From the NCBI GenBank assembly GCA_963575745.1, contig CAUYUJ010008557.1, forward strand, positions 433,636-497,635: a stretch of DNA of 64,000 nucleotides, given 5' to 3'. Under the pieces are notes generated by a model. It did not search any database. It saw nothing but the letters and a program-made list of their open reading frames with translations, and was not told the origin of the DNA. Position numbers and translations under genes: made by a program. The stretch is from Prorocentrum cordatum. Its lineage: Eukaryota > Sar > Dinophyceae > Prorocentrales > Prorocentraceae. Shown here one piece after another: positions 42,015-53,900 of the stretch (position 1 is its first letter; the number at the start of each line of letters is the position of its first letter).

Positions 42015-42850
42015 CAAGCTGCCTACGGCGAGTCCCGCCACCCCACCTGGGTTGTGGGTTATAGACCTCCTGGCTGTTCGTTGGGATGCCGTGGGAAGCC
42101 TCTCGAGGGCTTCTTGGAGGCAAGTTTGAAGCCTCTTGGGGGCCATCTGGGGGCCTCTTTGGGGCGTCTTTTGGGGTACTTGGGTGCCTCCCTCGTAGGG
42201 GCATCGAGCCTTTTGGGGCCTCTTGGAGGCCTCTTGGGGCCTCCTGGGGCCCGATTCGGGCGGAAAGCTCGAATTGTCGGTTCGTGTTGCCCCTCTTGGG
42301 TTCCGTTTGGGGCCGCCTCGGGGCTCCCTTGGGTTGTCTTGGGCGCCTCTTGGGCTGTCTTGGGCCCCTCTTGGGCCGTTTTGGGGCCCTCTCGGGGGCC
42401 TCTTGGGCCGCCTTGGGGCGGTCCTGGGGGCCCCCGGGGCAGTCTTAGAGCGTCGGAAGCTCGAAAAAGCGATAACGTGAAAACCAATGAACAAGCACAA
42501 TAGAGATCAATGATTGTTGCGTCTTCGGGCCCTCTTGGGAGTCCTCCTAGAGCGCCCATGAGGCTTCTTGGGGGCCTCTTGGGCCGTCTTGAGGCCATAG
42601 TCGGCGTATTGGGGCGCTCTTGGGCTGTCTTCGAAGCCTCTCGGGCGGCCTGGGTGCGCTTCCAAGGCCGTCGCGGAGGTCTTGGAGAGCCCCAGGGAGG
42701 CGCCATGGCCGCTCAGGGACACCCGGAAATAGGGGGGTGCAGTCAGAACTCCGCGGCGCGGAGGGCGGGGGGTCTCTTGGAAGACCACAGAAACCTTGCC
42801 AGGCAGCACTTGGTATTCTTCCACGCCTCAACGCGCAGGCGCGGTGGTGG
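42015..42850. repeat. Repeat family a, copy 1 (about 800 bp)
   Basis: Similar in the same orientation to 54452-55202. It starts with AGCTGCCTACGGCGAGTCCC then GCCACC, followed by CTGGGTTGTGGGTTAT and TGGCTGTTCG. The middle is a degenerate TCTTGGGGGCC/TCTTGGGCCG minisatellite. It ends GGGGGTGCAG…AACTCCGCGGC…CACAGAAACC…CAGGCGCGGTGG. The Gly/Leu/Trp-rich frames are composition artefacts. The element sits inside the family B copy. Confidence 0.9.
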
Positions 42851-42941
42851 ATTAAAGTACCTTCGTTGGGTAGATAAGCCGTGAAGTATACAGCCCCCCA
42901 GGTTTGATGATGATCATGGTGCGGGCGTAGCTCGCATTGCT

Positions 42942-43693
42942 TTGGAAAGCCTGGATGGGCGCGCCCTTACAACGAGTCACGTCTTCACTCCGTCATGCGT
43001 GAGCTTTCCAGACATGCAGAGTTTGAGGACTTGGAAGCTGGGCGCATCTCATTATAGCTTTGGTTATGAGGTTCCACACAAACTGGCAGAGCAGTCTCAA
43101 AGCCTCTTGCAGGGTGTTCTTGGTGCGCGCGCTTCACCAAGTGGTGTGTTCACGCCCTCTGGCCCTAGTCAGCATGCACTGTCAAACGCAGCAAAGTTCC
43201 TCGAATCAAAAAGCACTTGCAACGATCAGGCAACGCATGGAAGATGACACGGACGGGCGAGATGGCCTTGACCATTCGCTCGTTCCTGACCGGCGGCGAT
43301 GTTGGTCTACGTGTCCGAAAGGGCACGCCACTGGAGGGACTCGCGATGTTTGAACTGCTGTTGTTGTTGATGGACAGTGGATGGTCAGCCGCCATTCCGA
43401 TGCAGCGACAGAAGCGTGCTGACACCGCATATAAACCTGGTAGAGACAAGATCATATTTCTAAAAGGAGAAGATACATCAAGGTTGTATCTCATTGCTTT
43501 ACTTCGAGCGAAAGATCATGGGCAGCCCGTGCAACCTTTTCGTGCTGCAAAATATTATACCTGGATCCTGGAGGGAAAGGAGTGGCACGAGCAGAAACGC
43601 AGTTGTACTTTTAATTTCAGTGCTGAAGAAAGGTCCGGCGGGCGGCTGCAGCTAAGAAAGCTCCAAAGCTTGCGAAGCAGTTCTACGAGGTAA
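42942..43693 (+). pseudogene. Family B, third block in two overlapping frames
   Basis: The frame from 42942 (no ATG at its start) carries LTTSHVFTPSCVSFPDMQSL and FGYEVPHKLAEQSQ. The overlapping frame 43217-43693 carries MALTIRSFLTGGDVGLRVRK, then GTPLEGLAMFELLLLLMDSG and SRLYLIALLRAKDHGQPVQP. The FELLLLLMDSGW and LYLIALL segments match the family as I recall it and look like a winged-helix-sized globular part. The overlap at 43217-43247 suggests one frameshift or a short intron. A Ser-rich stop at 43691-43693 ends it. Confidence 0.5.
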
Positions 43694-43746
43694 GCGCATC
43701 AGGTTCTTCGAGCGAGCACCGCGACTCAGAGCATTGGGAGTTCTCT

Positions 43747-44370
43747 GTGGCGGGAGAAGGCGAGGAGTCCGAGGAAGAGAAAGAGGAGGAAGAGGAGGAG
43801 CCAGATGCTCAGTCTGAGAAGTCTGAGCTGAAGTCCAAGAGTGAGAAGTCAAGTAACAAACGGAGTTCCTCTTCTAGCTCATCGAATACGAGTTCGTCTT
43901 CCAGCTCATGTAAGAAGAGTTCTAGTTCGCCGAATCGGGGTGATGATGAGTTGGAGCCGCCGCCAGATCCGCTAGCACTTCCGCCCCATCCCCATCCAGT
44001 TGATCCAGAAGGCGGTGGAGGCGGCGGTCATGGAGGCGGCGGTGCAATACTTGATACTACCATTATCTGGCGCGGGTTCAAGTTCACGCCTTGCTTTGGA
44101 AAAGATGGTCAACCTATAGGGATGGGGGCAACATGCTACGCTTATGCACACGTTGACAAGACATGCTGCCGAAGGCGTAATTATGCTGCACATGGCGGGC
44201 CTGACAGAGTGATGTTGATGCTGAAGAATTGGTGCCTCCGCGCAGATAGACACGCGGACGCAATGTCGCGCGCGCAGTGGGCGCCGGACATTGATGAGTT
44301 GAGCGCCGAGCAATGTGAAACGGCGCCATTACCTGTGCTGCGCGAGGCGCGCAGGAAGCATCGTAAATGA
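43747..44370 (+). CDS. Family B, C-terminal block with Ser/Glu linker and Cys/His module
   Basis: The frame opens with an acidic repeat (GEESEEEKEEEEEEPD), a serine run, and a Pro/Gly/His linker. From about 44067 it reads IIWRGFKFTPCFGKDGQPIG, then GATCYAYAHVDKTCCRRRN, HGGPDRVMLMLKNWCLRAD and a polar tail to TGA at 44368-44370. Cys at 44134-44136, His, and the CC pair could bind zinc. This module resembles the C terminus of family A (GGAISHYRNGTFEATSK…C…C) and I recall it as the terminal domain of many dinoflagellate multicopy proteins. The first ATG in frame lies within the module (PIGMGATC, near 44122), so the block is read as an exon. Confidence 0.6.
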   Translation: MAGEGEESEEEKEEEEEEPDAQSEKSELKSKSEKSSNKRSSSSSSSNTSSSSSSCKKSSSSPNRGDDELEPPPDPLALPPHPHPVDPEGGGGGGHGGGGAILDTTIIWRGFKFTPCFGKDGQPIGMGATCYAYAHVDKTCCRRRNYAAHGGPDRVMLMLKNWCLRADRHADAMSRAQWAPDIDELSAEQCETAPLPVLREARRKHRK

Positions 44371-45775
44371 ACAAAAGAACAAAACACGTCATCCTCGTAT
44401 CATCAGTACCAACATCATCGTCACCATAGCCATCCTCATCTATATATCAATTATGTTAGTAGCCACCGCCATCTCAACGTCGCCATACGTATCGTAACGT
44501 ACGCCCGGTGTCATCATCATCAGTACCATCGCCATCACGTTGGCGGGACATCCTACACCTTCAAACACTGGTGCGGCTCTTGAGCTCCCCTGGCCCCTGG
44601 CCCTTGGTCGGCAGCCCCCGCAGGGCTCTCGTGAAGGACGGCCCAACCCCTGACGGCGGCGGCCCTTGCGGGCCAAGCCGATTTTGTCGGTATAGGGCGG
44701 GTGCAGCATCACGCGCCCCTGCGGAGCCCACTTGGAGCCCTGCGGGGGGGGGGGCTCTCAGAGGCAGCAACCCGCCCGTGACGAGCACGGGCAGCTGCCG
44801 CCTCCTGCGTGCAGCGCCGCCGACCTCCGAACAGCGCGTCTGTGAGGTCTTTCCTGTCCGCTTCTGAGGCCCTGCCTGCTCCTGTCTCGTTGCCTGTTTG
44901 GGGGTCTCCGAGGGTGCAGGGTTCCCTGCCCTCTTCCCTCATCGCCTCTCCCCTCGTGCTCTCATCCATATCCACTCCCCTTTGGCTGCCCGGCCGCCCA
45001 GCCAATTGGTCAATCGCTCCAGCACTCCAGCGCCCCCCTCCTCGACCTCTGCGTTCTTCGCTCTCATATCCCATATCTCATACCCATGAGTCGCATTACT
45101 CCTCAGGAATCCTTCTCCCTGAGCTCACTCCCCCTCCTATTTCTCACCCCTCTCCCCTCCCCTCCCTCCCTCCTTCTCTGCTTCCTGATTCCTGATTCGT
45201 CGTCCTCCTCCTCCCCCCTCCTCCCCCCTCCTCCTAGCCTCCTAGGGCCTAGGGCGCGATCCTGCGCAGGGGACTTGCCGGCTCGCAGGGGGGTGGGGGG
45301 GGGGGTGCGCGGATGTCGAGAATGCGCGATCAGACCGCATGTCACTAGAATGGCTTCGCATGTGCCCTCGCTCGCGCCAAGTGAGTTTTTCGATCTGATT
45401 TCGATGTGGTTTGGTGCAATTCGGTGTGATTCGGATTTTTGTTTGCAGTTTTTTGAATGAGTTAGCAGTTTTGATGGCGCCCGAAAGTTTTCTGAGGTTT
45501 TTGTTATGTTTCAGTGGTTTCAGCTTCTATGTGTATTGTTTCGTTGGTTTTCGCAACATGCCATATGTTTTCATTTCGGCGCGCGCGATTTTCACTATTC
45601 TTGATGTTTTTCTGATTTAATCCAAAGACAAATTTTTCAATCACTCAAAATGAGCTCTAAATGCAAGGGTTTAGTCAAGAATCGACCAAATCCTTACACA
45701 GTTGTCGAAACATGTTCAGTTTGCTTGTTTTTTTGCGTTTCAGGCCCCAAGACCAACCCCAAAGTTTCCAAACCG
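44371..45775. other. No gene; ATC/ACC repeats, pyrimidine tracts, T-rich stretch
   Basis: CATCATCATC-like short repeats (44398-44540), a G-run near 44745, CTC/CCT tracts (45110-45240) and a T-rich region from 45380. Open frames are Pro/Ser-rich. Confidence 0.55.
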
Positions 45776-45941
45776 AACTTCCCGCTTCCCAGGGCGAACT
45801 GCCCGCTTCCCAGGGTAACTTCCCGCTTCCCAGTGCTAATTTCCCGCTGCCCAGGGCTAACTTATCGCTTCCCAGGGCTAACCTCCCGCTTCCCGAGGGA
45901 ATTTCCCGCTTCCCAGGGCTATCTTCCCGCTTCCCAGGGCG
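45776..45941. repeat. 21-bp minisatellite, eight copies
   Basis: Units resemble TAACTTCCCGCTTCCCAGGGC, with 20-21 bp spacing. Because the period is close to 21, frames across it translate as NFPLPRA-like heptads. No evidence of translation. Confidence 0.95.
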
Positions 45942-47693
45942 GTGCCCTTGCTTCCTGCCCACCACTTTTCTCTGCAAGCCCAGTTTTGTCAGTTTTGGTC
46001 AGTCTTGGTCAGTTTGGATCATGTTTGGTTAGTTTGGGTTCTGTCTGACCATTTTGGTTAGTTTTGGTGCAAAACGCATCAAAAACAATGTGTTGCTTCA
46101 TTTTTGCATTGAAAAGCATAGTTTTCAATGTTTTGGCATGAAAAACATGGTTTCTTATTTGTGTGAGTCGCGAGGGGGCAATTCGGTATGAAAATCGCCA
46201 TATCGGGTCGTTTTAATTGGTTTGGGAGCGCTCGTTACGAGAAATGACGTTTTTTTTTCTGGTTGTTTTCGTGAGTGTTGTTTGTTTTGTTTGGTTTCGA
46301 CAGCTTTCCAACAAAATTATTGATTGCGTGATGCTGCCATTCGATTTCGGAGGAATGTGATATATTCCATATGGTTATTATAACGACGCTAAGGACCAAG
46401 TAGCATATTGTATAAGGCCAGACTAAGCCACGACAGTCCTCATGAGGCCTCAGGGTGGCCCTGGGCTCATCCGCGTGCGCGTGCCCCTCGGGCCAGAGCC
46501 ACCCCTGGGCCCCAGGGCCCCAGGGGCCCAGGGGTGTGAGTTGGGAGGGCTGAGCACTCAACGAGTCACCCCAGGGCCCTGGGGCCCCAGGTCGAGACTC
46601 ACTCACCAAACCACTCACCCTGTCACCCTGGGGTGCAGGGGTGTCGGTCGGTCCCATCACCCTCTGGGGGGCCTGGGGCTTGGGTCTTGGGGCCCCAAGG
46701 TCTTGGGGCGTCGTTCGGCCTCCTCGCCCACCCCTCGCCCCTCGCGCCTCGCACCTCGCACCTCGCACCTCGCACCCGGCCCTGGGGGGCGGGGCCCTCG
46801 GCGCCCCCCAGCCCACAGAGCCCAGAGGCCCAGAGCTCAGTGCATCAGCGAGTTCGGGGCTCAAGACTCCCAACATGTAGGCTGGGGTCAACTGCGGGGC
46901 GTTGACGGTTGAATGCTCGAGATCATGACAACGCTTAGCACTTTGGCCTCATGTTGGTTAGCCTTCGTAATATTCGGGGGCTGTGCTCTTTATGGTTTTG
47001 CTCCAGCTTCTCTGGGGGCCCTGAGGTTATCTTGAGGAGCTGTCTCTCGCCTTTTTCGCAGAGCATCATTAATTGGAACACCGCGGTGGGGGGGCACTCT
47101 GTAGGAATCCCATGGCAGTCGGAAGTTGTTGACAGGACATCGCGCCGCATTGTCGACGGCGTCCAGGGCTCCAGGACACATGCCCAGAGCTCCCAAACTC
47201 CCCAGACGATGATGACTTTGCTTTCAATAGACCAGACCATCAGGACGCGTATGAAGCACCTTTGGATTCCCACTTCCCACCTTCCCACGCCCTCGTGTCA
47301 CGTGGTCATGCGTCCCTGTGCGGCTCCAAGTAGGACGATGATGAATGATGAGAACAGGGAAGAGAAGGATGAGGAAGGAGGAAGGGGGCAGAGGGGAGAA
47401 TCGGAAGGAGGAGGAAGGAGGATCATGAATCATGATGATGAGGACGAAAGCTCGGGCGCACCTGGTGCTCTGACTCTGGCGAGGGGCGAGCGTGCCAGCG
47501 TGAGGCGTGAGACTCGTGACTCGTGAGACATGATATGATCAGATGAAGGGCGAATAGGGGGTTGCCATTCCCCACTTAAACTGGGGGGGGGGGGGGGCTA
47601 GGATCTTGCTCGCCCGATAGTTTTATTCCTCGCTCCTCATCCCTTCCCTCCTCCCTCCTCCAAATCCCCTGCCCCCTCTCTTCCCGCCGCCGC
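45942..47693. other. No gene; TTTGG-rich tract, CCTCGCA repeats
   Basis: AGTTTTGGTC-like words repeat from 45980 to 46070. CCTCGCA repeats five times near 46740-46775 within CCCAGGGCCCC-rich sequence. 46950-47540 has moderately balanced frames without motifs. G-run at about 47582-47597, then a pyrimidine tract ending CCGCCGCAG at 47693, a good splice acceptor for the next block. Confidence 0.5.
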
Positions 47694-49866
47694 AGGCGGC
47701 GCGTTTCGTGGCGGAGAAGAAGAGGATCGCGCTGGAGCTTGACGATGTGATACGGCGGGGCCGAGGACGCAAAGGACAGACCTCGCAGGATGAGCTGAGC
47801 CGGTGGCCGGCGACGCTTGCCAGCATGACGCTCCTCGGTCGCGGCGACATCGGGGAGTCCGCCAAGGAGCGCGCCGAAGTGAACTTGAAGGGGGGCTTGA
47901 TCTTGGAGTCGGACTTCACAGGCCAGATGCGCGCCGAGACAGGCATCCGCATGCAGATTCGCGGAATGAAGATTGTTGGCGCCAAGATTTCCGAGGATAT
48001 GCTCAAATCATGGTCCACGTGCGACAGCGGCCAGGTGTGCCAGAAGGTCATTGGGATGAGCTTCCTCGCGCACAACGGCCCATGCCACCTTTTCGGCCAG
48101 ATAAACGACCACCTGCCAGCACACGCTGAAGATGAACTTCAACGACGACGGCCTCCTACTTATCGAGATGAGAAGCGTAGCAGTGTCAGTGCAGAGGAAA
48201 GAAAGCGGCGACTTGACGAATCCCGTGATGCGTATCAAGCTCAGGCCAACTACTTGACATAACCGCGCGAATATATCCAGGCCGGGCAGGTTTGCCAGCT
48301 GCTTGATCCACGATAAGATGTGCCCGCGAAAGTGGCAGAGGATAGAGGCTTTGTCAGATCGTACCCAGCCGCTCGTGTGGAACATGAGTGGGCCAGTATG
48401 CTTGCCTTGAACCGCGTGCGGTGACAACAGAAGGCTTGGCACGCGAGTCGATCGAGTCCTGGAACGCGTTCATTAACGCTTTGCTGGAGGGCAAGCCTGA
48501 CCTGGCCACAATCGAGAACTCCGACCGCGTGCCCGCCAATGTCCTGGCCGACGAGATCTACGAGGCCACGAAGAGCAACGACTTCTTCGTCGTTCCTCTC
48601 ATCCTGGATACCACGGTGGGTTTTTTTGCGCTCGAACCCTTCTTTACTTTCTGACTTTCTGAGGGCGGGGTCGAGCTCCCAGGTCCTGGATTATCTAGTC
48701 GAGGGCCTCGGTCCTTACGAGTTTTCTTTCGGGATTGAAGTTTGAAGGAGGCGCGAGGAGAGAGGGGGAAAATGGTCATGAGGAGGAGGAGGAGGAAGAG
48801 GAGCAGCACCAGCAGCGAGGAGGAGGAGGAGCGAGGAGGAGGAGGAGGGTGAGGGGGCTTAGAGCTGCATGACAAAATTTCGACTCCCAGGTTCTTGGAT
48901 GGCCAGCGCGTCGCAAGAGAACGTGGCGCGCACCAGTGAATCAAGATGCGACGTGGTGGTTTGGCCTCGCAGCCCCGCAGATATACAGAAGCATTTCGAC
49001 ACTCTCTTTAGAGTCAGCAAGGAGATGGCCGCGGACGGCCTGATAGTATCTAGCGATGGCGAGCGCTACGAATGGATTAGATCGTTGGCTACGGCCCAGG
49101 GCAACTACTACCGCGACGGTGAGATGGATACTATCCCACCGAAGAGTGTCATGCCACACTGCTACCATACTATTTGTTGTCTCCGAGATGTCAGCCACCC
49201 CCCTGCCGTCTTAAGTCCTAAGCGATGAACTTTCGGATGCGCAAGGCCCAGGAGGGTGGTCTACGGTCTACGGTCGAGGGTTGAAATGGACGGGCTGTTG
49301 GGCTCTTACATCCAAGTCGGCAGTTTCGTTGCAGATAGATATAAACAAATACTGATGCGCACATACTTGTTGCTGCATTGGCAGCAGCGGATCTTCCAGG
49401 AGCTCTTGGCGCAGTACAATCATGGTGACGAGGAGGCGTGCTTCGTGGCCGGCTACAGTCAATCTACGAAGCGCGGCCGCTCAGGCAGCGCATTGCCTAC
49501 AGTATTGCGCTCATCGATGTTTCACTTGTTTTCCTCCAAGCGTTTCTTCACCCCGAAGGGCATCATGTTCTCTCAAGGTTGGCCTGTGAGCGGACGCGAG
49601 CTTGCGGGCATGATTCCCTCCAGTCGCTCCGCGTTGTCTCTTCCAGAGGAGAGCTGATGGGGAACGGCGCGCGCCCGGCGCACGTCGGAGCCACGTTCGC
49701 ACACATCATTTCGCACGTGTTGCGGAAGGCCGACGCGCTTGATATGATTCCGGTGACGCATTCGCTTGTCTTTTTATACATCAAGGAGTCCGACGAGGAC
49801 GAGTGCGACGACACCGAGGAGGCGACGACTCTTTTGATGAGGCCATCCCCAGAGCGCAGTGGATAA
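47694..49866 (+). pseudogene. Frameshifted copy of a dinoflagellate-type gene of unknown function (family D)
   Basis: After the acceptor at 47693 the frame reads AARFVAEKKRIALELDDVIR, then SRWPATLASMTLLGRGDIGE, TGIRMQIRGMKIVGAKISED and CQKVIGMSFLAHNGPCHLFG to about 48250. A second frame carries CPRKWQRIEALSDRTQPLVW (48310-48390), a third VPANVLADEIYEATK up to a GATACCACG|GTGGGT donor at 48615, and later frames carry SPADIQKHFDTLFRVSKEM (48990), SYIQVGSFVADRYKQI (49320) and a C-terminal block GELMGNGARPAHVGATFAHI (49650). I recall this order as a single multicopy protein. At least three changes are not explained by introns: an in-frame TGA at 49226-49228, a 7-bp tandem duplication GGTCTAC (49258-49271), and a frame change near 49445. 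Confidence 0.5.
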
Positions 49867-50258
49867 TCTTGAGCACTTGCCTTCAGCTACTCAGGCTTGT
49901 GTGGGGAGGGGTCTAAGCCTGTGCGTGGTAGAATGCTGCTGCGCGCCGTGCTTGGCGGCGGCGGCGAGGCTATGGATCAACTCTGGGAGACCAGCATGCT
50001 ATGCATTCGAGTCTCGCGAACAGCAAGTTCGACAGTGCAGCGTCATTCCATTCGCACTGCGAGTTCGGCCCCCTGCTGCTGAGGGGATCTGTTCCCTCCT
50101 CCCCTCCTGCTGAACGGATCTGACCCCTCCTCCTCCTGCCGGGCGCGGGGCGGGGGAAGGAGGGGGGTGGGGGGGGATGCATCTATTAGCAGGAGGGGGA
50201 GGATGGAGCCGATTCCTTCGAACGACTGAGCCTTGAAGGCGATGTGCGTAGCACGCCG
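49867..50258. other. No gene recognised
   Basis: Mixed sequence, with CCCCTCCTGCTGA-like words repeated near 50090-50130 and a G-run near 50170. Confidence 0.5.
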
Positions 50259-50425
50259 CGATTGCGGATGAGAGGATAAGAGTGAGGCTGCGGGTGGGCG
50301 CGCGCGGCGCTTGCGACCCACCCGCGACCTGCCCGCCTCGCGACCCGCCCGCGACCCATCGGCCCCGCCTCCTGACCGTCTCGGAGGAACCCGAAAGCCC
50401 AGGGGGCCCAAGAGCGCCCCAAGAG
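50259..50425. repeat. Repeat family b, copy 2
   Basis: Same orientation as 41686-41870, sharing GATTGCGGAT, AAGAGTGA, CCACCCGCGACC and GACCCGCCCGCGACCCATCG. The end (GGGGGCCCAAGAGCGCCCC) drifts toward the TCTTGGGGGCC style of repeat a. Confidence 0.8.
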
Positions 50426-50560
50426 GGCGGAGGGAGCAGAGCCCGCAGACAGGAGGGAGTGAATGAGGGAGGAAACGCGTGCATCAGAGGGAGGGCGGAG
50501 GAGGGGGTAGGGATGCTGTAAGATCTAAGACCGTTCGGCCTCTCACTCCGATCATCTTAG

Positions 50561-50737
<177 letters not shown>

Positions 50738-50988
50738 GGGCCAGGGTCCAGGGGCATCACCTTTGGAATTGCCCTTGTTGAGGGTTGGGGGTGCTATTGG
50801 CGACAGACAGAAGAAATCCACCCAACATCCCATGCGCCCCCCCTCCTCACCCTTCCCTCCCCCATGCCCCTTGCCTTCCAGGTTCCCCTGATTCTGCCGC
50901 GGGCCATGGGTCTAGACCGCAGCCCGAGAGCCCGACTCTACCCCACGGCCGCTGTAGGAGGAAGCCCTGTCGGACTGTCGGACTGTCG

Positions 50989-53900
50989 ATGTCGGAGCCG
51001 AAGTCGGAGGCGAAGTGCACCCTTGATGTCCAGGCTCCGTCGGAGGCAACTTTCGCGCTTTCTCAGCGATGCCAGCCAGATGCCACTTCTTCCGGTGAAA
51101 CTGCAAGGAGCCGAGGCAGCGGTGCCAGCAAGACTGGCACCAAGAAGCTTCTCGAGTGCGTGTGCTGTAAGGATCCGCCCAAGAATGGTCGCCTCTGCCC
51201 AAAGCACAAGAAAGCCTACGACGTCGCCTACAAGAAGGCCACCTCCGATGCCGGCAAGGCGCCGCCCGAGGATGACCCTGATGCCGAGGAGGACGAGAAT
51301 GGCGTGATTGAGGGCTCAGACTACGACCTTTTCATAAAGCTCATCGGTGATGAGCGCAGCGCTCAGTCAGCAGTTGGTTGATAATTGGCGCAGCTTCATC
51401 ACTTCATCATGGCTTCGGGGGGCTTCCCTGCCGCATCGATCCTCGATCTTCGATCGCGCGAAAATCAAATCGATCGCCGATCGAATGATCGAACATCAGA
51501 CCAATAACAGATCGCCGATCGCCCATCCGATCAGGCTGATTACTGATCGCCTGTCGAACATCAGACCAATATCAGATCGCCAGTTGCCCATCCGATCAAG
51601 CTGATCACTGGTCGCCTTTCGTGATTCGTTATCTCTCGGGACGGGGCGTGGCGAACCAAGGGCTGAGCGCAGGAATGGATCATGGAGGGTGGTTAACCAA
51701 GATATTGCTTTATTATGCGACATTGCCAGCAAGGAGGCCATGAACGGAGGCACACGCACGGTCAGGAAGAACGGAGTCAACTTCTCCCAGTTTGTCCACT
51801 CGGAGGGGCACCGTCAGGAGTCTTGGAATACTACGGGAAAGTTGAATGTGGACGAGGGTATCTTCATGGCAATGATGAAGAACCTCCGCAAATGGGCGCC
51901 CGAGAAATCCAAAGCGCATTGGGAGGGGCAGAAGGCCGACCCAGACGTTGGTCGCGACGAAGACGGGCCGTCTTGGTCTAAGCGGCGCCCGTGGTTGCCG
52001 AAGAACCTTTTCGGCCAGGACTCCTTGGACGACGGGCAGGGCAAGTGCGAGGGCAAGGGGCTCAACCACAGCGCGAAGAGCAACTGCAAGATCGACCAGG
52101 AGACGATTAACCAGATGAGAGACGAGGCTTCGAGGGGCTTCAAACGCCCGTTCAGCGCCACCGCCTCGCCGAGCGGGGAAATGCACCGGCCCCTGACGAG
52201 CGACGCCGTGGCGATCCCTGCCAGTGCGACGGATCAGAAAGACAGTTTCGGCGTCATGGAGGCGTTGCGATCGACGGCAGGGGGCGCGGGCTTACCCCAG
52301 TCAAGGCCCGCCGCCGCCACCAACACCACGCCAGATGGCAAACGGGCCCGGGAGAGGGGCAACAAGAGCGGCATCGATGATAAGGGAACTAAGCAGACGA
52401 AAGCGGACATCTCGGACGTGAAGGTCAGTCGGATGGCTGCCAAGAGGGCGGCGCAACAAGCCATTGAACTCCTGTGGGCCAAGTTGGAGAACAGCATGGC
52501 CGACGCCGCGGTCGCCCTCCAGTCGCAGGCTGAGGTGCGGGGGGACAGCCCTGAGGAGAGTCAAACCCTGGAGGAGCGCCTGGTCGCGTCTGGCTTATAC
52601 TTGCGCTGCCGCTTCGATCCGAAGCAGAACGATGCCAAGAAAGCGGTGAAGACCTACGTGGATATCTCGAAAGGGCCGTTCTCTGACTTACCCAACTTCC
52701 GCCCCGACCACCTCGCAGCCAGCGCCAGCGACGCCGAGAACTTCAGGGCGAAGCTGTTCGACGCGCTCAAGGGCAAGACGAAGGAACTCTTCGGGGAGAC
52801 GACGACGAAGCCAGATGTGACGATGCAGTCTACAGATGAGGCGTCTGAGAAGCCAGAGGTTCAGACCGAGGAGGAGAAGGGCGAGGTCGATGGAGCGAAA
52901 GCGGAAAATAAAGCTGAGGATGAGAAGTCCGAGCCGTTGGCGGAGTTCACACTGACTGAGGAGCAGGTCGCCGTCGTGCACTGCGCCATTCGGCAAGCTG
53001 GCTTCAAATGCATATCTATGCTTCCCGTCGAGAATCCTACTGAGTTCCTAAGCTCGAGCCGGATGACTGCCTTGATGAACCCGATTGGGACCGCGCAGAA
53101 CCAGGTGGAGCTCGACAGCCTGACTACGACCGTGGACCAGCAGAAGGAAATGATCGGCCTTCTCAGGTTCGCGTTGGACCAGTCGCACAAGGCATTGAGA
53201 CGGCGTGCCACCAGGGCGGCAACTGCTCAGAAGAGGAAGCAGGATCAGGAGAGGAAAGAGGCCGAGGAGAAGGCAAAGGAAAAAACTTGAAGCAGACGTT
53301 GAGAATGCCAAGACGAAGCTGCAGTCCACGAAGAACACGGCCAACTTTGCGCTGGACTGGACTACCTTGGGACATAGGGCCGTTCAAGATCTGGTCGACG
53401 AGGATGCCTACAATGAGCACTTGAAGTCTCACGCGCCGTTCGACTTGCCTTCCGAGTTGAAGCAGAGCAATACGTGGACAGCTTGCGCCGACAAGCAGGG
53501 GGCCGTCATCAAGGACTTCTTGGCCAAGTGGAACTCCGGGGAGACAGGTTTCTTTTCTGCCAAGTGCGCGGAGAACGCCGTCCAGCACATTCTGCGGCCC
53601 AAGCAAGGCGCCAACGACATTCAGGACTGGATCCAGAAGATGGCCCCCGCCGAGTGGGTCCTCGCGGACTTAGTGGGCGGCAATGCGCTCGCAGAGGTCC
53701 GCAAGACTTTCCTATGCGGTTGCTCCCCGAACTACGTCCGCTACTGGTTCGAGCCGAGTTTGCTCGGCTCTGCCAGGTACATTGTGTCTGGCAGCATCCA
53801 CGTGCTGCTCGTCGACCCGCCCAAGCTATTCGGCAAGGCTTCGATGGGCGATTTCACGGCCCCCGAGTCCATGGAGGTCGACCTGAAGGCCTTGAAGGCT

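Larger units (their letters stand above)
37394..44370 (+). pseudogene. Broken copy of a second large dinoflagellate-type protein (family B)
   Basis: Four coding blocks lie in order on the + strand: 37767-39740, 40641-41671, 42942-43693 and 43747-44370. As I recall, proteins with these motifs in this order are highly multicopy in dinoflagellates, with no assigned function. An upstream scrap (about 37650-37760, ENDSCQRRPFGELPIG) may be its preceding exon. Between blocks lie pyrimidine-rich probable introns and, at 41.67-42.94 kb, two dispersed repeats (b and a). The second block needs frame changes, so this copy is probably inactive, although the first and last blocks are well preserved. Confidence 0.55.

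Noticed and set aside
46049-46066. CCATTTTGGTTAG as a spliced-leader relic
   Set aside because: It lies in a tract of repeated TTTTGGT words, so the match is explained by local repetition, and no gene follows.
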